This document shows positions 35,011 to 50,294 of a DNA stretch of 64,000 nt, one piece after another. Origin of the DNA: Plecoglossus altivelis (Eukaryota > Chordata > Actinopteri > Osmeriformes > Plecoglossidae); the NCBI GenBank assembly GCA_036571765.1, contig BROE01000025.1, forward strand, positions 4,100,222-4,164,221, read 5' to 3'. The notes under the pieces are model-generated. The model did no database searches, was not told the DNA's origin, and saw only the letters and a program-made list of their open reading frames with translations. The number at the start of each line of letters is the position of its first letter. Position 1 is the first letter of the stretch. The position numbers and the translations under genes are program-made.

Positions 35011-36643
35011 GTTAGTTATTGTTTGATATTTTTTCAGTTGGAAGTCATAGTTGTTTACTGTATCAAAGGTGGTGATTGATGCATAAAGTTCTTGGGAATC
35101 TGACAAGATACATATGTAATTTTTATGACTCCTGTGCTTCAAGTTTAACTTGCTATACAATTGCTCACCACTAGAGGACACTGTTATTCAATGATCTAGT
35201 AGTAAGTTGCGAATTACAACTGACAAAGACCGTAATGTTGCTGTTGGTGCCTTCTGTGGGTTCCTATCAGATGTACATTTTATTTATTAAACGGGAGCTT
35301 CTGAGACCTACGTCTCTTTTTTATTGATCATATTTTCTTACGTTTACATTTATCGCAACTATTCAAATGAACATCATAGAGCTAATGTGATTCAGTACAA
35401 ATCGGTAAGAAAACAGCGTTTATTTGACTTTTTGACTCTAACAGATTGTCCATTATCAGAGCAAGAGCGAGTCAGTTATATAGGAATCCTATCTATTTAA
35501 AAAACAATGCATTTATAAATACTTTTACGTTCAAACCTTTCCCGATTCATGTACGGAGCACGTTATCCACGCAGGCGTAGCTGTAGGGAAGCCACCTATG
35601 CTACTAACAGACGGACTAATTGGATCGGGCAGACATACCCGTTGTTTGCCCTGAGAGAATGGCAAATTTGTTCTCAATGACTGAGTCTATAAACTGAAAC
35701 ACGGAGTCGCGACAAAGCGAACAATTGGCAGGTATTTGGATTGCGATACGAATGAGGTGTGTCGTTTTGGGTGTACTGTTTTTGCAGATTAGGCAGGCTA
35801 GCTTTCCCGACTTGTGCCCTGTGTCTGGTGCGGTTGTCAAACAGGCCGCAAATTGGATTTTGTTGCTGGGGAGGTGTCCTTTCACCTCGCTGCCAGCGCT
35901 AGCTAACGGTGTTAGCCAGCTTGCTGTATATGTGGGGTTGCTTGGGCTTGTCACAGGCACTCAGAGCTAGTGCATAAGGAAAGGACTAGCACTAATGGAT
36001 AACCATTTATCCAATTAGCTCTGACGATCTAGCCACAATATATACCGTCTTCGAAGGTATTTGATACATTTTGTGTTATCTTTGATCATTCATCCGTTGT
36101 ATTCGCTAGTAGTGTGGCTAGAAAGGTTCACATGGCTAGTAACGTGGTATCTAGGTGGTTGTAACCTGCTCTACTAGGTTAACGTCAGAATAATATTGGC
36201 ACCCAATAACGACCCGTCGTCGAACATGGGTAGACTAGCTAGCTAACGTTAAACAATACGAGCCATATTGATTAGCAATCTAGCTAAAGTTTACATTTGG
36301 GTTAAGTCGACTACATTCAGTGTGAGATGGGAAGCTTGCTTGATCACTGGAACGCCACCCTGTCAGATGAATGACGCTGGTGGGTTTCAAACTGGAGATA
36401 GTGTTGTTTACAGAGTCAACTGCTCGAATGGGCATTTTATTAGAAATAATACACAACAACGCATGCACGTCTTGCATCTGTATTGCGATGTAGCGAGTTA
36501 GCTCCCCCTCCTCTACTAACAATGGTATTGCTAACCTACTAGCTAGCCTAGCCACTGTAGCAATTGTCAAGAGAGAATGCTTTCCATCCATGTACCGTTA
36601 CACATATTTCTCATTTACATGCGTGGGATTGTATTTTGAAGGC
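35011..36643 (+). promoter_or_regulatory. camsap1 upstream region and 5' UTR (inferred)
   Basis: Intergenic sequence with no convincing gene. AGCTAGCTAACGTTA-type strings common in fish 5' flanks occur near 36236-36255. The camsap1 transcription start and any non-coding first exon cannot be placed from sequence alone. Confidence 0.4.
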
Positions 36644-39600
36644 ATGGCCGTGGACCTCTGTGCTGCTCGGAACAGCACCCGAAGAAAAATGGATTCGGCA
36701 GGGGTTGGTGAAGGGACAATGGAGATAGTACCATTGGAAATGTACGACTCAGCCAGAGCCAAAATAGACGCAAATCTTCGGTGGCTGTTCGCGAAAGCAT
36801 ACGGCATCGGTAAGATATTTCAGCATTTAACCATGGAATACACACCCTTTGTAATATACAACACACCCTCCGATACAGACCTCGCTCACGCCTTGTAATG
36901 GACACCTGTTGGGACCTTGAAACACCCTGGATGTGCGTAACCCGTTTTCAAGTTTTGTTTACTTCGCTTTAAAGATTGGTTTTAAAGCAGTGCAAGATTT
37001 GAGCTCATTCATTTCACCCTACAATATACTAGAATAATTGGCTGGCTAGTTGACGTCTATTGTGTAGAGTTATAGTCTGATAGCCAGTGGAGTAGATTTC
37101 TGTGTCTAGGGCAGACCAAAGCGACGCTTTCCTTATATTACACATGCATTCTGGTACCGCATTGCAATGAGTGTAAAAGCTAGTTTAGTGTTTAGGAATA
37201 TTGCGTCATCCATGCTGTAATCTAAAGGTTGCACCCTTTGTCAAGTGCATGTAGTAACAGGGATCCAAAGAAAAGCAGGTCGGCTCAAAGCTTGTCTGGT
37301 TCTTAGCTGTTAAGGGATCTTCTGCTAGAGAAAGTTTGCTGCGGAGGGGACTTGTGTGAGACTGTTGACCTGATTTCTCCCAGAGCACAGTGCTCTGGTT
37401 CAGCACTTTTAATTGGTAAACAGTGATGTCAGAGCTTGGGATGTGCACCTTAAACGGAAGGAGCTTCGACGGTGCCCAATCTAGTGTTCCCATTAATATT
37501 GTTCCAAGATTTCATAGCAATGGCCAGGGTAGCAGTAGGCTTTATGCTGAAATGAAACTGTACCCTTCTGCTAAGGATCCAGATTTTAGACATGGCTTCT
37601 TGACAGCATCCTCAAACTTGGGTACGAAATCAATGTATTAGCTTCTTAAATGTTGTTTTTCCCCTTCTGTAGCCATTACAGAGATTTGACAAAGTCACTC
37701 AACCAAAACCTGATTTTAATGGGATAGCAAATGTAGGCCTCAGGGTTAGCAGAGCTTCAGTTCACCTTGTATTCATCCTCAGTACTGCCCTCTCATGCTC
37801 AAGCTTTTCGTAGTATGTTTAAATGCACACAGTCAAGCTGAACTTGAAGGGAGCTCCCATGCGTGGGCCTCAGAGCCCAAGCACCCTAATTGGCTCTGAC
37901 GACGTGCGCTGCCTGCCACTCCTTGGCCTCTGAAGAACACCCTGTCTCCGAGCCGGCCTGGCCAGGAGCCATGAACAGGAGATGTCCCCAGCACAGCTGG
38001 AGGTCTGAGCCCATCTGCAGGAGGGCCGGATGAGACTGAGATCACAACAGGGATGATGGTAGAACCATACCCCGGCTGGCCGTAGAGATGTGTGACAGTA
38101 AGCATTTGTCTCCAAGCAAATGGAAACATGTTTGCTCAGCCGGGTAAGGCTGCTTCGTGAAAAATGCTGTTTGCAATCGGCTGCAGAGATTACTGCTGGC
38201 CAAAGTTTTGCACATGTCGATGGTACATTTGCATACATGGTACCGTGGAGTCTGTTAAGCTGCAAACGTATTTGCATGTCAGTGTGTTCCTGTTAGAATT
38301 TGGGTGAGCGTGTAATGCACCTAGTCATTTAATACCAGCCATTCAGGTATTGTTGATCTGTGTGAATCGAAGCAGAGTCCATTTCTGGAGCTGCTCTGTG
38401 TTGTGAAAGGGGTTAGCTGGACCATCTTCCAGCCCTGATCGTAGACCACTGCCCCTCCCAGCAGTAGACCCCCTTCCTCCCACCGTCCCACCCAGTAGTT
38501 AAATATTTCAGCCAGGCTGGGGGGCGGGGCAGCTTCTGCCGCACCGAGTCACCGTCTCCAGGGTGAAGTGAGTCGTGAAGACCTCCGTCCGGGGGCCAGA
38601 CACCTTTTGTTTCCCTGCCAATCAGCCTTTCTGTAATGATCCCTCAACCTTGCTGACTCTTGGTATCAATGGCACTCCAGCCCCTCCGTCTACGCCCCCT
38701 AACGTGGAAAATCAGCTCAGGCTGGATGCATAACAAGCCGGTCATCCCCATTTTACGGGGGCTTTCAGTGGTTCTGGCTTCCGTTGCGAGGCAGAACCTC
38801 CAGGATCGATGCGCTGTGGGGTCACAATCACGAGCCGGGGCGTTTGTTCGGTGGGCCAAAGCTGTCACCACGCACCTGTGTGGGCGTTACGGGGCCGTGG
38901 CATGCGTTCCTCTTCTCGATTTCTGCAAGGATTTCGCCTGGTTTGTATTAACAAACTGTACAATCAATCTCATTCCACGAATGGGCCTGTGTTCTGTTGT
39001 TGGGCAGAATTTGAAAGAAGAGAAGCCTTTGTTTCTGTTTATAGGGAATGGAGATGAACATGAGAGGAGCTAGAGTAGAAGTCCAGGATGAGAACATTCA
39101 AATCTGAATAATGGAGTTGGATTATTTTTACTGGCCGAAACACCTGCATTTGGGTAAAGTGCATTCGTGTCCTGTTGGATATTCTCCTACCTCCCCCAGC
39201 CTAATGGTTATGATCTTGTTTGAAGTGGCCAGACTCTTTTCCTTATAAGGCATTTTTCTGATTTACTACATGACTTCATCCTTCAAACAGAGCAGCCTGT
39301 TCTTTTCCAAGGCCCTGACTTGTAGGTTTGTGTTATAGTCCTGGCGGACTCTGTCTACCAAGGACCTGAGTTGTATAGTGTTTGACGTCTATGTTTACCA
39401 ACTAGCGTAGCGGAGAAGTACCAACAGGCTGTTGTTTAACACTGTAGCACTAACCTGTTGCTGTAGTACTGTGTTATCAGTAAGTATTGAAGAAATCTAA
39501 CCCTTCGCACACACACGCTGCTCCAAGGTCTGCTAGCACTTGCGGCTGCAGATGTTGATCGAGTGTTGACATGAGGATCAGCCACCCATGTGAAGAGCAG

Positions 39601-42600
39601 GGGTGAAAATAAGTGTCATAATACGTTGTTGCTGCACTGGCTTTACCCGAAGACAAAATGTAAAGCTGTCTACTGTACAGGACCCTTGTCACGTTCTGTG
39701 CCCCAAAGAAACAGTCTCTTTTCAGAACACAGGAGCGTTAGCCAAAACAAGCAGAGACTTACTTACAGTCCTCTGGCGTTTTAAACCATCTTCATTCTGC
39801 AAATGATCACACATCCAAACATCCACCGGCCCTTCGCCATTCGAGGGCACCAAACACTGTGTCGAGCCTCATTCCAGGGGTCGACTGGAACGAGGGTAGA
39901 CGCAGTGTTCAGGCGTGGTCAAGGACCGCGCAAACCCTGCCGTACCCTTCTCACCTCTCCCCCTCTCCTACCACCAGACCACATCCCGGAGGACTTGCGG
40001 GACCCGTTTTACACAGACCAGTACGACCAGGAGCACATCAAGCCCCCAGTCATCCAGATGTTGCTGTCGGGAGAGCTGTACCGTCGCGTGTGCGCCCTCA
40101 TCCTGAAGACAGGCCAGGCGGCCACGCTGCAGTCGCACCTCTCCGTCATCCAGGCACTCGCCCGCAAGGGCATCTACGTGGCCGAGGGCGACGGCTCGCC
40201 CGTGGCCGAGGATGACCTGGCAGGCATGCCCATCAAGATGGTGAGCGGGGGCTGGGGGGGAGGGATGGATGGATGCTCTGGATGGATGGATAGATGGATG
40301 CACGCAGGGGAAAAATGCACAGGATGCATGGACAGATGGATGCATGGTGGGAGGGAGTAAAGCATGGCTGGATGGACAGACACATGGTGTTTCAGGTCAG
40401 TGTGTTTGGTTCAGATTGTGTAGGTGTGAACTGCCCGTCCCAGACGCAGTTACAGGAAGTCAACCTCTGCAACAGCAGATAGCACGACAGGTACCAGATG
40501 TCACTTCCTGTTCCAGAATGATCTCATCTCGTGACCCAGTGAAAGGAGCTATTGTTCCCAGGCTATCTCCTTCTTGCATCTTGGCACAGGATGAGCCTTT
40601 TCAACCCACAGGCGGATCCCAAGCGATGGCCTTGCTGGCTGTGCTTCCGTAAAAGTACGGTTTTGATATTCAATAAAGTCGTATGGATTGAGTGTGAGGA
40701 GTGCAACAATTAGTAGATGGTCATCATGGTTACAGTTTGTTTCCAGTCCAGCTAGGCTCCAGATGTTTTATGGAGCTGTTGCTAGCCTGTCTGACCTAGC
40801 AGACCTGACCAGACCTGGTCGTGTTTCGTAGCTGAGCTCTGGCTAAGCATTACTGGGCAGTCCACCCAAGGCCACACCCTATCAACATGCTTGCTTTATT
40901 ACCATAGGTTAGATGTCATCACCAGTTGATCTTTTCTCATATAAAGTAACATCCAACATTTTTTCCCAAGATACATACAATGGCACCAAGAACAGTCTGT
41001 CCTCCGGTTGTTGCCATGAAAATTTGGATCAAAGACTAGGCTGGCTTCCTGGTCTGGGATGTGTCTGGCTGGTCTGGGATGTGTCTGGCTGGTCTGGGAT
41101 GTGTCTGGCTGGTCTGGGATGTGTCTGGCTGGTCTGGAATGTGTCTGGCTGGTCTGGGATGTGTCTGGCTGGTCTGGGATGTGTATGGCTGGTCTGGGAT
41201 GTGTTTGGCTGGTCTGGGATGTGTTTGGCTGGTCTGGGATGTGTTTGGCTGGTCTGGGATGTGTCTGGCTGGTCTGGTATATCTGGCTGGTCTGGGATGT
41301 GTCTGGCTGGTCTGGGATGTGTCTGGCTGGTCAGGGAGCTGGCTGGCTTGTCAGGGAGCTGGCTGGCTGGTCAGGGAGCTGGCTGGCTGGCCTGGTCTAT
41401 GTCATGCTGGTCTTCGATGTGTCTGGCTGGTCTGCGATATGTCTAGGGCGTGGATTTGGCTTCAACAGTAGATGAGGCTTAAGTCCCTGAAAAAGAGCTG
41501 AGCTGTCTAAGACTGGATCATACAACATGCAGGAACCTGACTTGAGGCAATCTGGGTGCAGCCATGCTATACAGGCTGAAAGCACAGTCAGAGTACACTA
41601 CTGTCTCATGCAGTATAGTTTGTTACCATCGGACCAGTTCTACGTCTGACCCCTGTAAACACACCTCCATGCCCCTCAGAGCGCCCACATCCCTATGATT
41701 GATGCCCTGATGATGGCCTACACGGTGGAGATGATCAGTATCGAGAAGGTAGTGGCCTGCGTCAAACGCTTCTCCACTTTCAGCGCCTCCAAGGAGCTGC
41801 CCTTTGACCTGGAGGACGCCATGGTCTTCTGGATCAACAAGGTGACACACGCAACCACTCACACTCTCTCTCACACTCACACACAGCTGCTGCCCATATC
41901 TAAAGTTATAACTAGCCTATGGAGATATCCTCTCATCACACGCCTATGATTGAACGATAGATCTTGATGGCATTTGTCTTTTCTCTCAGCCAGACTCCAG
42001 ATAGACAGCCCCATGTCACCCCTGCCCCCCCTATTCCAGCCCTCTTCACAGTAATGTCTCCAGGGTGATGAGGAGAGCTAACCCCTGGCTTGTCCTCCCC
42101 TGCAGGTCAATACGAAGATGAGGGAGATCACCGAGAGAGAGCTCAAAGCCAAACAGCACCCTCTGGACTCGCCCAGCCACCAAAAGGTAACGGAGCCGCA
42201 TGGCTCTCGAGTCTCCAGCCCCACTATTAGAACACCAGTCAACTGCTGCTGCTCAGAGCCAAAATGGTCAACGGACAGCGTCGATAACTGTCGTCGTCGT
42301 GGTTTGTTGGGTTAACCTAATTTGTCTGTATTTCCCAAGACAAAGCTGAAAGACCTTGAAACAAATACAGTGGTTTGTATTGCAAATTTGGTCCCAGGTG
42401 ACATTTCGGAGTTGAAAGAACCTGGAATCAGATTCAGTTTTCTTTCTTGACATTTTGGCCTATTGACCTTTTTACTCCTACCCTCCCAACCCCCTGTCTC
42501 CCTCCATACCCTTTCCTCTGTCCCTGCTGTCTGGATAGTCTCCCTCCAAATGGTATTGGAAACTAGTACCTGTAAGTTGGATGCTAGTCCCCCCTCCCCC

Positions 42601-43977
42601 CTACACTTGCCCCCCAGGCACGTCAAACACTACTGGAAACGACTCAAACCTGCTGCAGTGTTTCATGCGGCCTGCCACTAAGAGATTATTCCAGAAGGGA
42701 GAGTTATGCACTCAAGTTCTCCGGGCAAGCCAGGCCTAGTCAAACACTCATGAGTCTGAGAGGGCTTCCAGTACTGTTTTGACACCCATGCCTGTTGCAC
42801 GTATAGTCCTGTGTCGATGTGTACTCACACATACACACGCGCGTGCACGCGCCACATGACTCATCCAGACCATCGTGTGCTGCTTGTCGCTGTGCTCAGG
42901 GCACAAATGGTGCTCCGATAAGGCGCCCAAGCTTCTTAGGTGTTGTTGTCGGGCCCGTGTTGTCGTGCTGGGTTAAGTTCTGTGTGTGTTTTATGGGATG
43001 GTAGAAAAAAAAAAAACATGCGTGAACTGTGTGCTTAGTTTCATTTCAAGCTTGGTCTGATTTATATAACCATGTCTGAGAGGAGGAGAGGGAGGATGTG
43101 TGAAGACAAAGGTGTGAGAAGAGGATCAGGGCTGTCAGCAGAGCCCGTCCTTCTTTGTCCAACCCTTGTCTTTCTCAATTGCACATCAGCATAAGATCAT
43201 CCTGCCACCCTGCCCAATTAGCTGGCCACAAGTGGCCCAACATCCAAGTGACAGTCCATAGCTGCCATTCTGTGACATCAATGTCACTATCCCCTATCAA
43301 TATTACTCCTCCACTCCACCCATCTCCACCCACACACACACACACAAAGGCTCTGATTCAGGAGAATGGAACGTTAACAGTGAAACAGCATTTAGATAGA
43401 AACGCAGCGGTAGACCTGACTTGAGTCTTAGGCTTGTTAAGACAGGGATCGACTCTGCCAGGTCTAGTCACTGCTTTTCTGTCTCTGTCCATTGCCTACG
43501 TTGCATCTCTGAGAAACATCCCCTCCCACCACAAGCTTGCGTGTTTCCGGCTGCTCTGCTCACTAGCTTCTCTGTCTCCCCCTGGTGACCAGGTGCGGTA
43601 CCGCAGGGAGCAGGGCTCAGGGCGCCAGCTGCCCTATTTCCCCCTTCTGGAGGACCTGATGAGGGATGTGTGCGACGGAGCAGCCCTGCTCACCCTGGTC
43701 CACTACTACTGCCCTGACCTCATGAAGCTGGAAGGTACAGACACGCTTGCGTTATTGTGATCATAGCGCTTACCTCTGGAGTGGTCAGTGCCATTTCTCC
43801 TTCACCATGAACACAAGGTATCATGTCTTGAGGTTTTATCCCTGGTTCGGACAACTTGACTCCCTACAGAAGCTCACTCGACCCGCATGAAACACCTCTC
43901 TCTACTCCAGGGATGACGAAGGGCTGCAAGCCGTTTTTGGTGAGACGTCTCTGTCCGTGCTCCGTCCTGAAGTAACC

Positions 43978-44008
<31 letters not shown>

Positions 44009-47000
44009 CATCTGTCCCCAGACATCTGCTTGAAAGAGGTGACCTCGATAGCAGACAGCCTTTACAACATCCAACTGCTAAAGGAGTTTGCCAACGAGTA
44101 TCTCAACAAGAGCTTCTACCTGAGCATGGAGGACATGCTTTACGCCCCTATGGTGCTGAAGGTGAGGTATCACACTGATAATAATCCAATTATCATCCTA
44201 GGTCACGCAGGGTCCATTGCGCATGTCGGGCGCAAAAGACAATGGAAAAGCTGTTATTTGGAGAATATGCAGAGAACACGAAATTAGCATCTAGTCAGCA
44301 TAATCCACAATCTTTTTAAGACATATCTATTTGTGTACCGTAGCCCTGTAAATCTCTAGCGGTTATAAAAGCTATTGTTATGGGTTTTCTGTAACCATGA
44401 TGCGCCTGCATCACGAATGTTTCCAAACGTATAATTAGTCCAAACTACCTGTGGATTTCTGAGAATATAATCGATAAACGTCATGCACCCCCCCCAAATA
44501 CACCGCAGCTTTCTAACCGCTTTGCCTCGTGTGCAGCACAACGTCATGGTGTTCATCGCTGAGCTCTTCTGGTGGTTCGAGACGGTCAAGCCGGACTTTG
44601 TTCAGCCCAGGGACATCCAGGAGCTGAAAGACGGTAAGAACCAGATGACGTGGCGGGCGGGCGGCCGTAAGCCTTCTGAGGCTGGCAGTGGGAGCTAGCT
44701 GGGAAAGCTGGTCAACCTGAATAACAAGAAAGCGGTCAAATGAATTCCCATACATAAGAAGGTTAACTGACTCGGTCATGCCCTATATATTAACGAGGTT
44801 GGTCGTGTCCCTTTATCATGGCACAGTTTGTTGAAACGTACCCTGACGTCGATTACCAGAACTCAGACAGGAAAACACCTAGGCGTAGACCTGCCCTTAC
44901 CGACTAATAATCTTTGGATTGGCTGTCCTGTTCTCTCGCAGTGCGAGCTGTAGCTCAGCCTAAGAGTGCCCGTCCCTCAGTTCCCATCTCCAACGCCACC
45001 AAGCGGAGCTTTCTGGTCACACCGGGGATCTGTGAGGCCTCACTCTCGGCCCACAGCAGCCCAGAGCCCTGCAACAGGTACTTCCTGCACCCCGAAGACT
45101 CGGAGCATCTGTAAGTCTCTCCATAAGCTTTCAACTATTTAACCCCCTATCTCCTTAACCTTCTAAATCCTTAACCTCCTGTCTCTTTAACCTTCTAACT
45201 CCTTAACCCCCTATCTTCTTTACCTTCTAAATCCTTAACCCCCTATCTCCTCAGCCTTCTTACTCCTTAACCCCCTATCTCCTCAGCCTTCTTACTCCTT
45301 AACCCCCTATCTCCTCAGCCTTCTAACCCCTAAACCTCCTGTCTCTCTAATCTTCTAACGTCTTAACCCCCATCTCCTTAGCCTTCTAACTCCTCAACCT
45401 TCTCAACCCTCTGAGAGAAAGGTCGCTCTTTAATGACTGCCATAGAAGATGACAACCTTCTGCTAAAATCCATATCATGGCCACAACAAACATTTGGAAC
45501 GTTTTTCTTTGAGCGGATCAGGTTCTGAAAGAGCTTTCCTTAAAAAGCCTTGCTCAGTTGGTGCCGCTGCCCTGGCAGTGTTGGGGTGACGGCGACAGAC
45601 TTGCACTACTGTGCTGTGTTCCTCAATCCTGTCTTTTTTCAGCCCTAAAGGGGGTACCGCCTTCAGCCCATCCCACCCTCTCCTCCCTCTGAGACAGAGG
45701 CAGCAGAAACAACATGGAGAGGATGCTTCTGGTGAGCCCTGCACCCACCACATGTTCTACTGTCGTATACGAAAGGTCCACGTAGTATACAAGTAAAGGC
45801 CCAGGTAGAACACTACTAAAGGTCTAGTGGTACACATAAATAATGTTGAATTGTGTTCCTGTCTCTCTCCTTCCAGGGCTCAGACTCCGTTCCAACTCCC
45901 TGACTCAGGCCGAGGGTCAGTCCAGGGGGGTAGGTGCGGTCTGTTCCGACAGGAAACCCAGGTAAGGGAAGCAAAAGTGTATGTCTGCTACCATCTCCTG
46001 ATGATCGGGCACTCAGAGATAGGAGTTGTCATGGTCTCCCCTCCACTGTCTCCCCCCTCCAGGCCAATGTCCACTTTAAACCCCCACATTTTCCACTCTG
46101 CCACCGACAGTGATGCCGACGTGGCGTCTGGAGACAGCGTGAGCCTGGCTCGCTCCATAAGCAAGGACAGCCTGGCGTCCAACATCGTCAATGTCACGCC
46201 CAAGCATCAGGCCCCGCAGGCCCACCAGGTCCCCCAGGCCGCCCCCCGGAGGGTCAACGGATGTCACAGCCTGCTGGCCAATGTCAGCATGGAGGACCAG
46301 GAGGAGGTGGTGGAGGAGCTGGGGGCAGCGCCCTCTGCAGGGCAGCCCAGCGTTCCCGTGTCCGGTGCTGCTGAGTCAACTGCGTCTCCCTCCGAGAGCA
46401 AAACGAACAGCTTTTACCTAGAACCACTGATGCCTGCCGTGCTGAAACCGCCAAAAGAGAAGTCAGTTTGCCTGAACAAGGAGGAGGAGAGTGGGGAGGC
46501 CAGATCTCTGGGGAGGGGCTCTCTGCGGAGAGGAGAAGGACCGGTTGCTGCGGCCAGGAGGAAAGCCCCTACCAGCCTTAACCAGACCTTTACCCCCACA
46601 ACTAGCAGGGACTTGAGTCTGGCTGAAGAGCCGTCTCCGCCAGCCCCAGGGCCTCTCAAACCTCAGGCACCCAGTGGTGGGGACCCTTCCTCCAGGGAGG
46701 CGGCCGAGGGCTTCTACCTCCACTCAGACCAGGAGGAGTCAGTTCAAGACCTGGAGCTGGAGGACGTGGACGAGGAAGACCTGGACGAGGCTATCACCAT
46801 CAAACATCCGCCCCTGTCCAGAAAAGCCTTTGAGGAGGACGAGGAGTCCGCCAAGCTCCGGGAAGACATGAACGTAAAGGAGCACCAGGACAAGGACGGT
46901 GATGGGGGCAGCGGGCGATCCAGCCCCTGCCTGAGTGCCCACTCCCAGGCCAGCAGCCTGGCCAGCGGCAGTGTACGCATGACCTCCTTTGCCGAGCGCA

Positions 47001-50000
47001 AGGCCCACCAGCAGCGCTTCGGCAGCAGCCACGACCTGCGCTCCAGCGCCTCTAGCTCCCAGAGGACCACCCCGGACGGCTCCGAGTGCAGCGGGCCGCT
47101 CAACCTGGGCTCTTCCTGGAGGTTGAAGAGGGATCAGAGCCCATCCTCACCGCAGGGGGCCCGGCTAGCCAGCGGCGACACCGGTAGCGGTGGCGGAGTC
47201 AACATGCTAGCTTCGGAGCTGGTGCAGCTACACATGCAGCTGGAGGAGAAGCGCAGGGCCATCGAGCACCAGAAGAAGAAGATGGAGTTGCTCTCAGCCC
47301 GGCAGAGGCAGAAGCTGGGTAAGGCTGCTTTCCTCCACATCGTCAAGAAGGGCAAGAGCGACACGCTCCCCGGTCCGCTCAAGGCGCCCGAGCCACGGTC
47401 CAGAGAGGAGCCCAGCGCCGAGGGAAGCAGCGGATCCCTGGACGACTTGCGCGCAGGCGCGCTGAGGCGGGCCCCCTCGCCGGGTTGCTTGGAGTCGGAG
47501 AAGGGCAGCTTCTATGGTGAGGAAGAACTGGATCTGAATGAGTGCAACCGCTCCATCGACATGCTGAACGAAGCCATCGGCAGCATCCAGCAGCAGATGA
47601 TGCAATTATCCCTTCAGCAGGACCTCCTCATGAAGCAGAACATTCAGCCAACACCCGTCACGGCCAACGACAAGACCGGTGACCCCAAGGTTCACTCCGC
47701 TGTTCACTTTGTCGATTCGGGAGTTGCTCCTCTTCGGAAACCACCCAAGCTGAGCTCAGCCCGGGGAGCCAGGTCCAAACCCTCGGAGCTGAAGGTGGCT
47801 AAGGAACAGGGCCGCCAGGCGTCACGGGCCCTCACCCCCACCCAGAGCCTGGAGGCTGGGCCTCACCTGAGGCTTCACTCTGGGGGACGCTCCCCCAGGA
47901 CGGAACACCCCGACCCCTCCAGAGCCACCTCCCCCGGAGAGGCAATCAGCACGGCAGAAAAAGCCTGCAGCCATCTTCGAAGTTCCACCTTCCGGCTTCA
48001 GGATGAGGCTAACATGCGTCTACCCACACGAGTGGACCTAGCGACTGTCGCCACCCCCGAAGTGTCCTTTGACGAGTGCCTGTCCAGCACGCTCAGGGAG
48101 TCTGAGCTCAACTCTTCGGATGGCTCGGGGATGGAGAACATGCCGGAAGAAGAGGCGGCGGCACGCAGCAAGGCCCACCTGATCGAGGTGGACCTATCTG
48201 ACTTGAAGGACCCCGAGGAAGAAGGGGGCCAGGTGGGGCACGACGGCACAGCCGAGGCAGGAGACGGGGAACAGAAGTCTGGCTTGGGCTTCTTCTTCAA
48301 GGTAGTGTGTGTGCGTGTGCGTGTGTAAGAACACTGACAATTTGAACTCAAAGGGTTCACATTACCGCTGCGGTCATTCAGAGTAATGTTGTGTAAAGTA
48401 AAAAAAATAAAAATCCCCAAAATTATTTATTAGGATGTCCATTTCAACTCGTGTTGTAAGTGTACGCTGACTCCTGCTCCAGGATGAACAGAAAGCGGAG
48501 GATGAACTGGCGAAGAAGCGAGCAGCCTTTCTCTTGAAGCAGCAGAAGAAGGCCGAGGAGGCTCGTCTACGTAAGCAGCAGTTGGAGGTTGAGACCGAGT
48601 TCAAACGAGATGAGGTCAGGTATGTCCCGCCTTTCACCGACCGATCAGAAGATACCATCTTCAACTGACATTTTTCCACTTTACGTATCCTGAGGTAAAC
48701 TCAAACTGGCTTCGTAGCTGGGTGATACCTCCACCTCTCATTTACTTTGGCTTAATACCACTGTTCCAGTCACAGCAAAAGTCGTTCTTGAGAATGTAAA
48801 GAGATATAACTGTGCTGTGTGTCTCCCCTCAGGCGCAAGGCAGAGGAGGACCGCCTGAGGAAGGAAGAGGAGAAGACCAGGAGGGAGCTCATCAAGCAGG
48901 ACTACCTCCGGAGGAAGCAGAAGGAGATGTTTGAGGAGCAGGGCATGACCAAGCCTGCCAAGCCCACCAAGCCCTCCAAGAAACAGAGACCCAAGACCGT
49001 CTTAAGGGAGGAGTCCTCCAGCGACACCTTCTCCAAGTGCTCTTCTACCACCCGTGAGTAACTAGAACCAGATAAATATGCTCTCCAGATAACCCAGTCC
49101 TGGTCCGGTAGGGTTCTGCAGAGTGTACTTAGATATTTTCAGCGACCATTTCACCTCAGCACATGTCAGATTTTTAACAGGATTATTTGAAGGATGCCTC
49201 CCACAGTCTACAGATGGTCAGAATGGCTTTTCTGTGTGTATACGGATTATAAATATGTGACTGAGGTGATGTGTGTGTGTGTGTGTGTGTTGTGTAGCTG
49301 ACAACCTAAGCAGTGCCCAGTCTGGCTCCAATCTGTCCCTTGCCTCGGGGGCAACCAACGAGGCTGACAGCGTCAACTCTGGAGGAGCAAGCTCTCAGCG
49401 GTAAGCTCAGACCACCCTTGACTGTCTTTGTTTGTTTGTGTTCTGGTGTGTTGGGTCAATGCGGGTTTTGTTTGCGCGTGCTCTGTGCTTAGCGTCTTAC
49501 TGCTGTGCTCTTGGTCTCTCCAAGGGGTGAATCGGTGGAGTCGTTCCCTGGGTTGAGTCGCAACGCCAGTCGCAACACGGAGAGAGACTGGGACAACGGC
49601 TCTACGGCTTCTTCCATCACCTCCATGGCGGAGTACACCGGTAAGCACACCTATACTGCAGGCCTCAGGAACTACCCTTCCTGTTGTCAACATACAACTA
49701 CACAGTAGCCCTCAGGAACCAGGAAACACACTTCCTATTCTTGACGTACCTATACTGCAGCCCTCAGGAACCGCACTTCTTGCTGTCAACACAAATCTAC
49801 ACAGTAGCTCTCGGGAACCAGGAAACACACTTCCTGTTGTCAACATACAACTACACTGTAGCCCTCAGCAACCAGGAGCCGCACTTCCTGTTGTTAACAT
49901 ACACACCCATGCAGCTGTGTAAAAGCATTCCAGGTTTTCCTAATTATTTGCTGGCCTGACCTCAGTCCCCTCTTCTGGTTTTTCTGTCAGGCCCCAAGCT

Positions 50001-50262
50001 CTTCAAGGAGCCCAGTGCCAAGTCTAACAAGCCAATCATTCACAACGCCATCTCCCACTGCTGCCTGGCTGGAAAGGTCAACGAGCCACAGAAGATCGCC
50101 ATCCTCGAGGTGAGCACACCAACACTATCCCCTAACCCGTCTCCAGTCAGGTTGAACCCCCTCCCCACCCCCAGATCGACACAGGTTAGCAATCCTTCAC
50201 ACCAACATTGTGAAGTCAGTGAGAACCAGATGACTACTAAACCTCCTTTAGCGGTTCTAATC

Positions 50263-50294
<32 letters not shown>
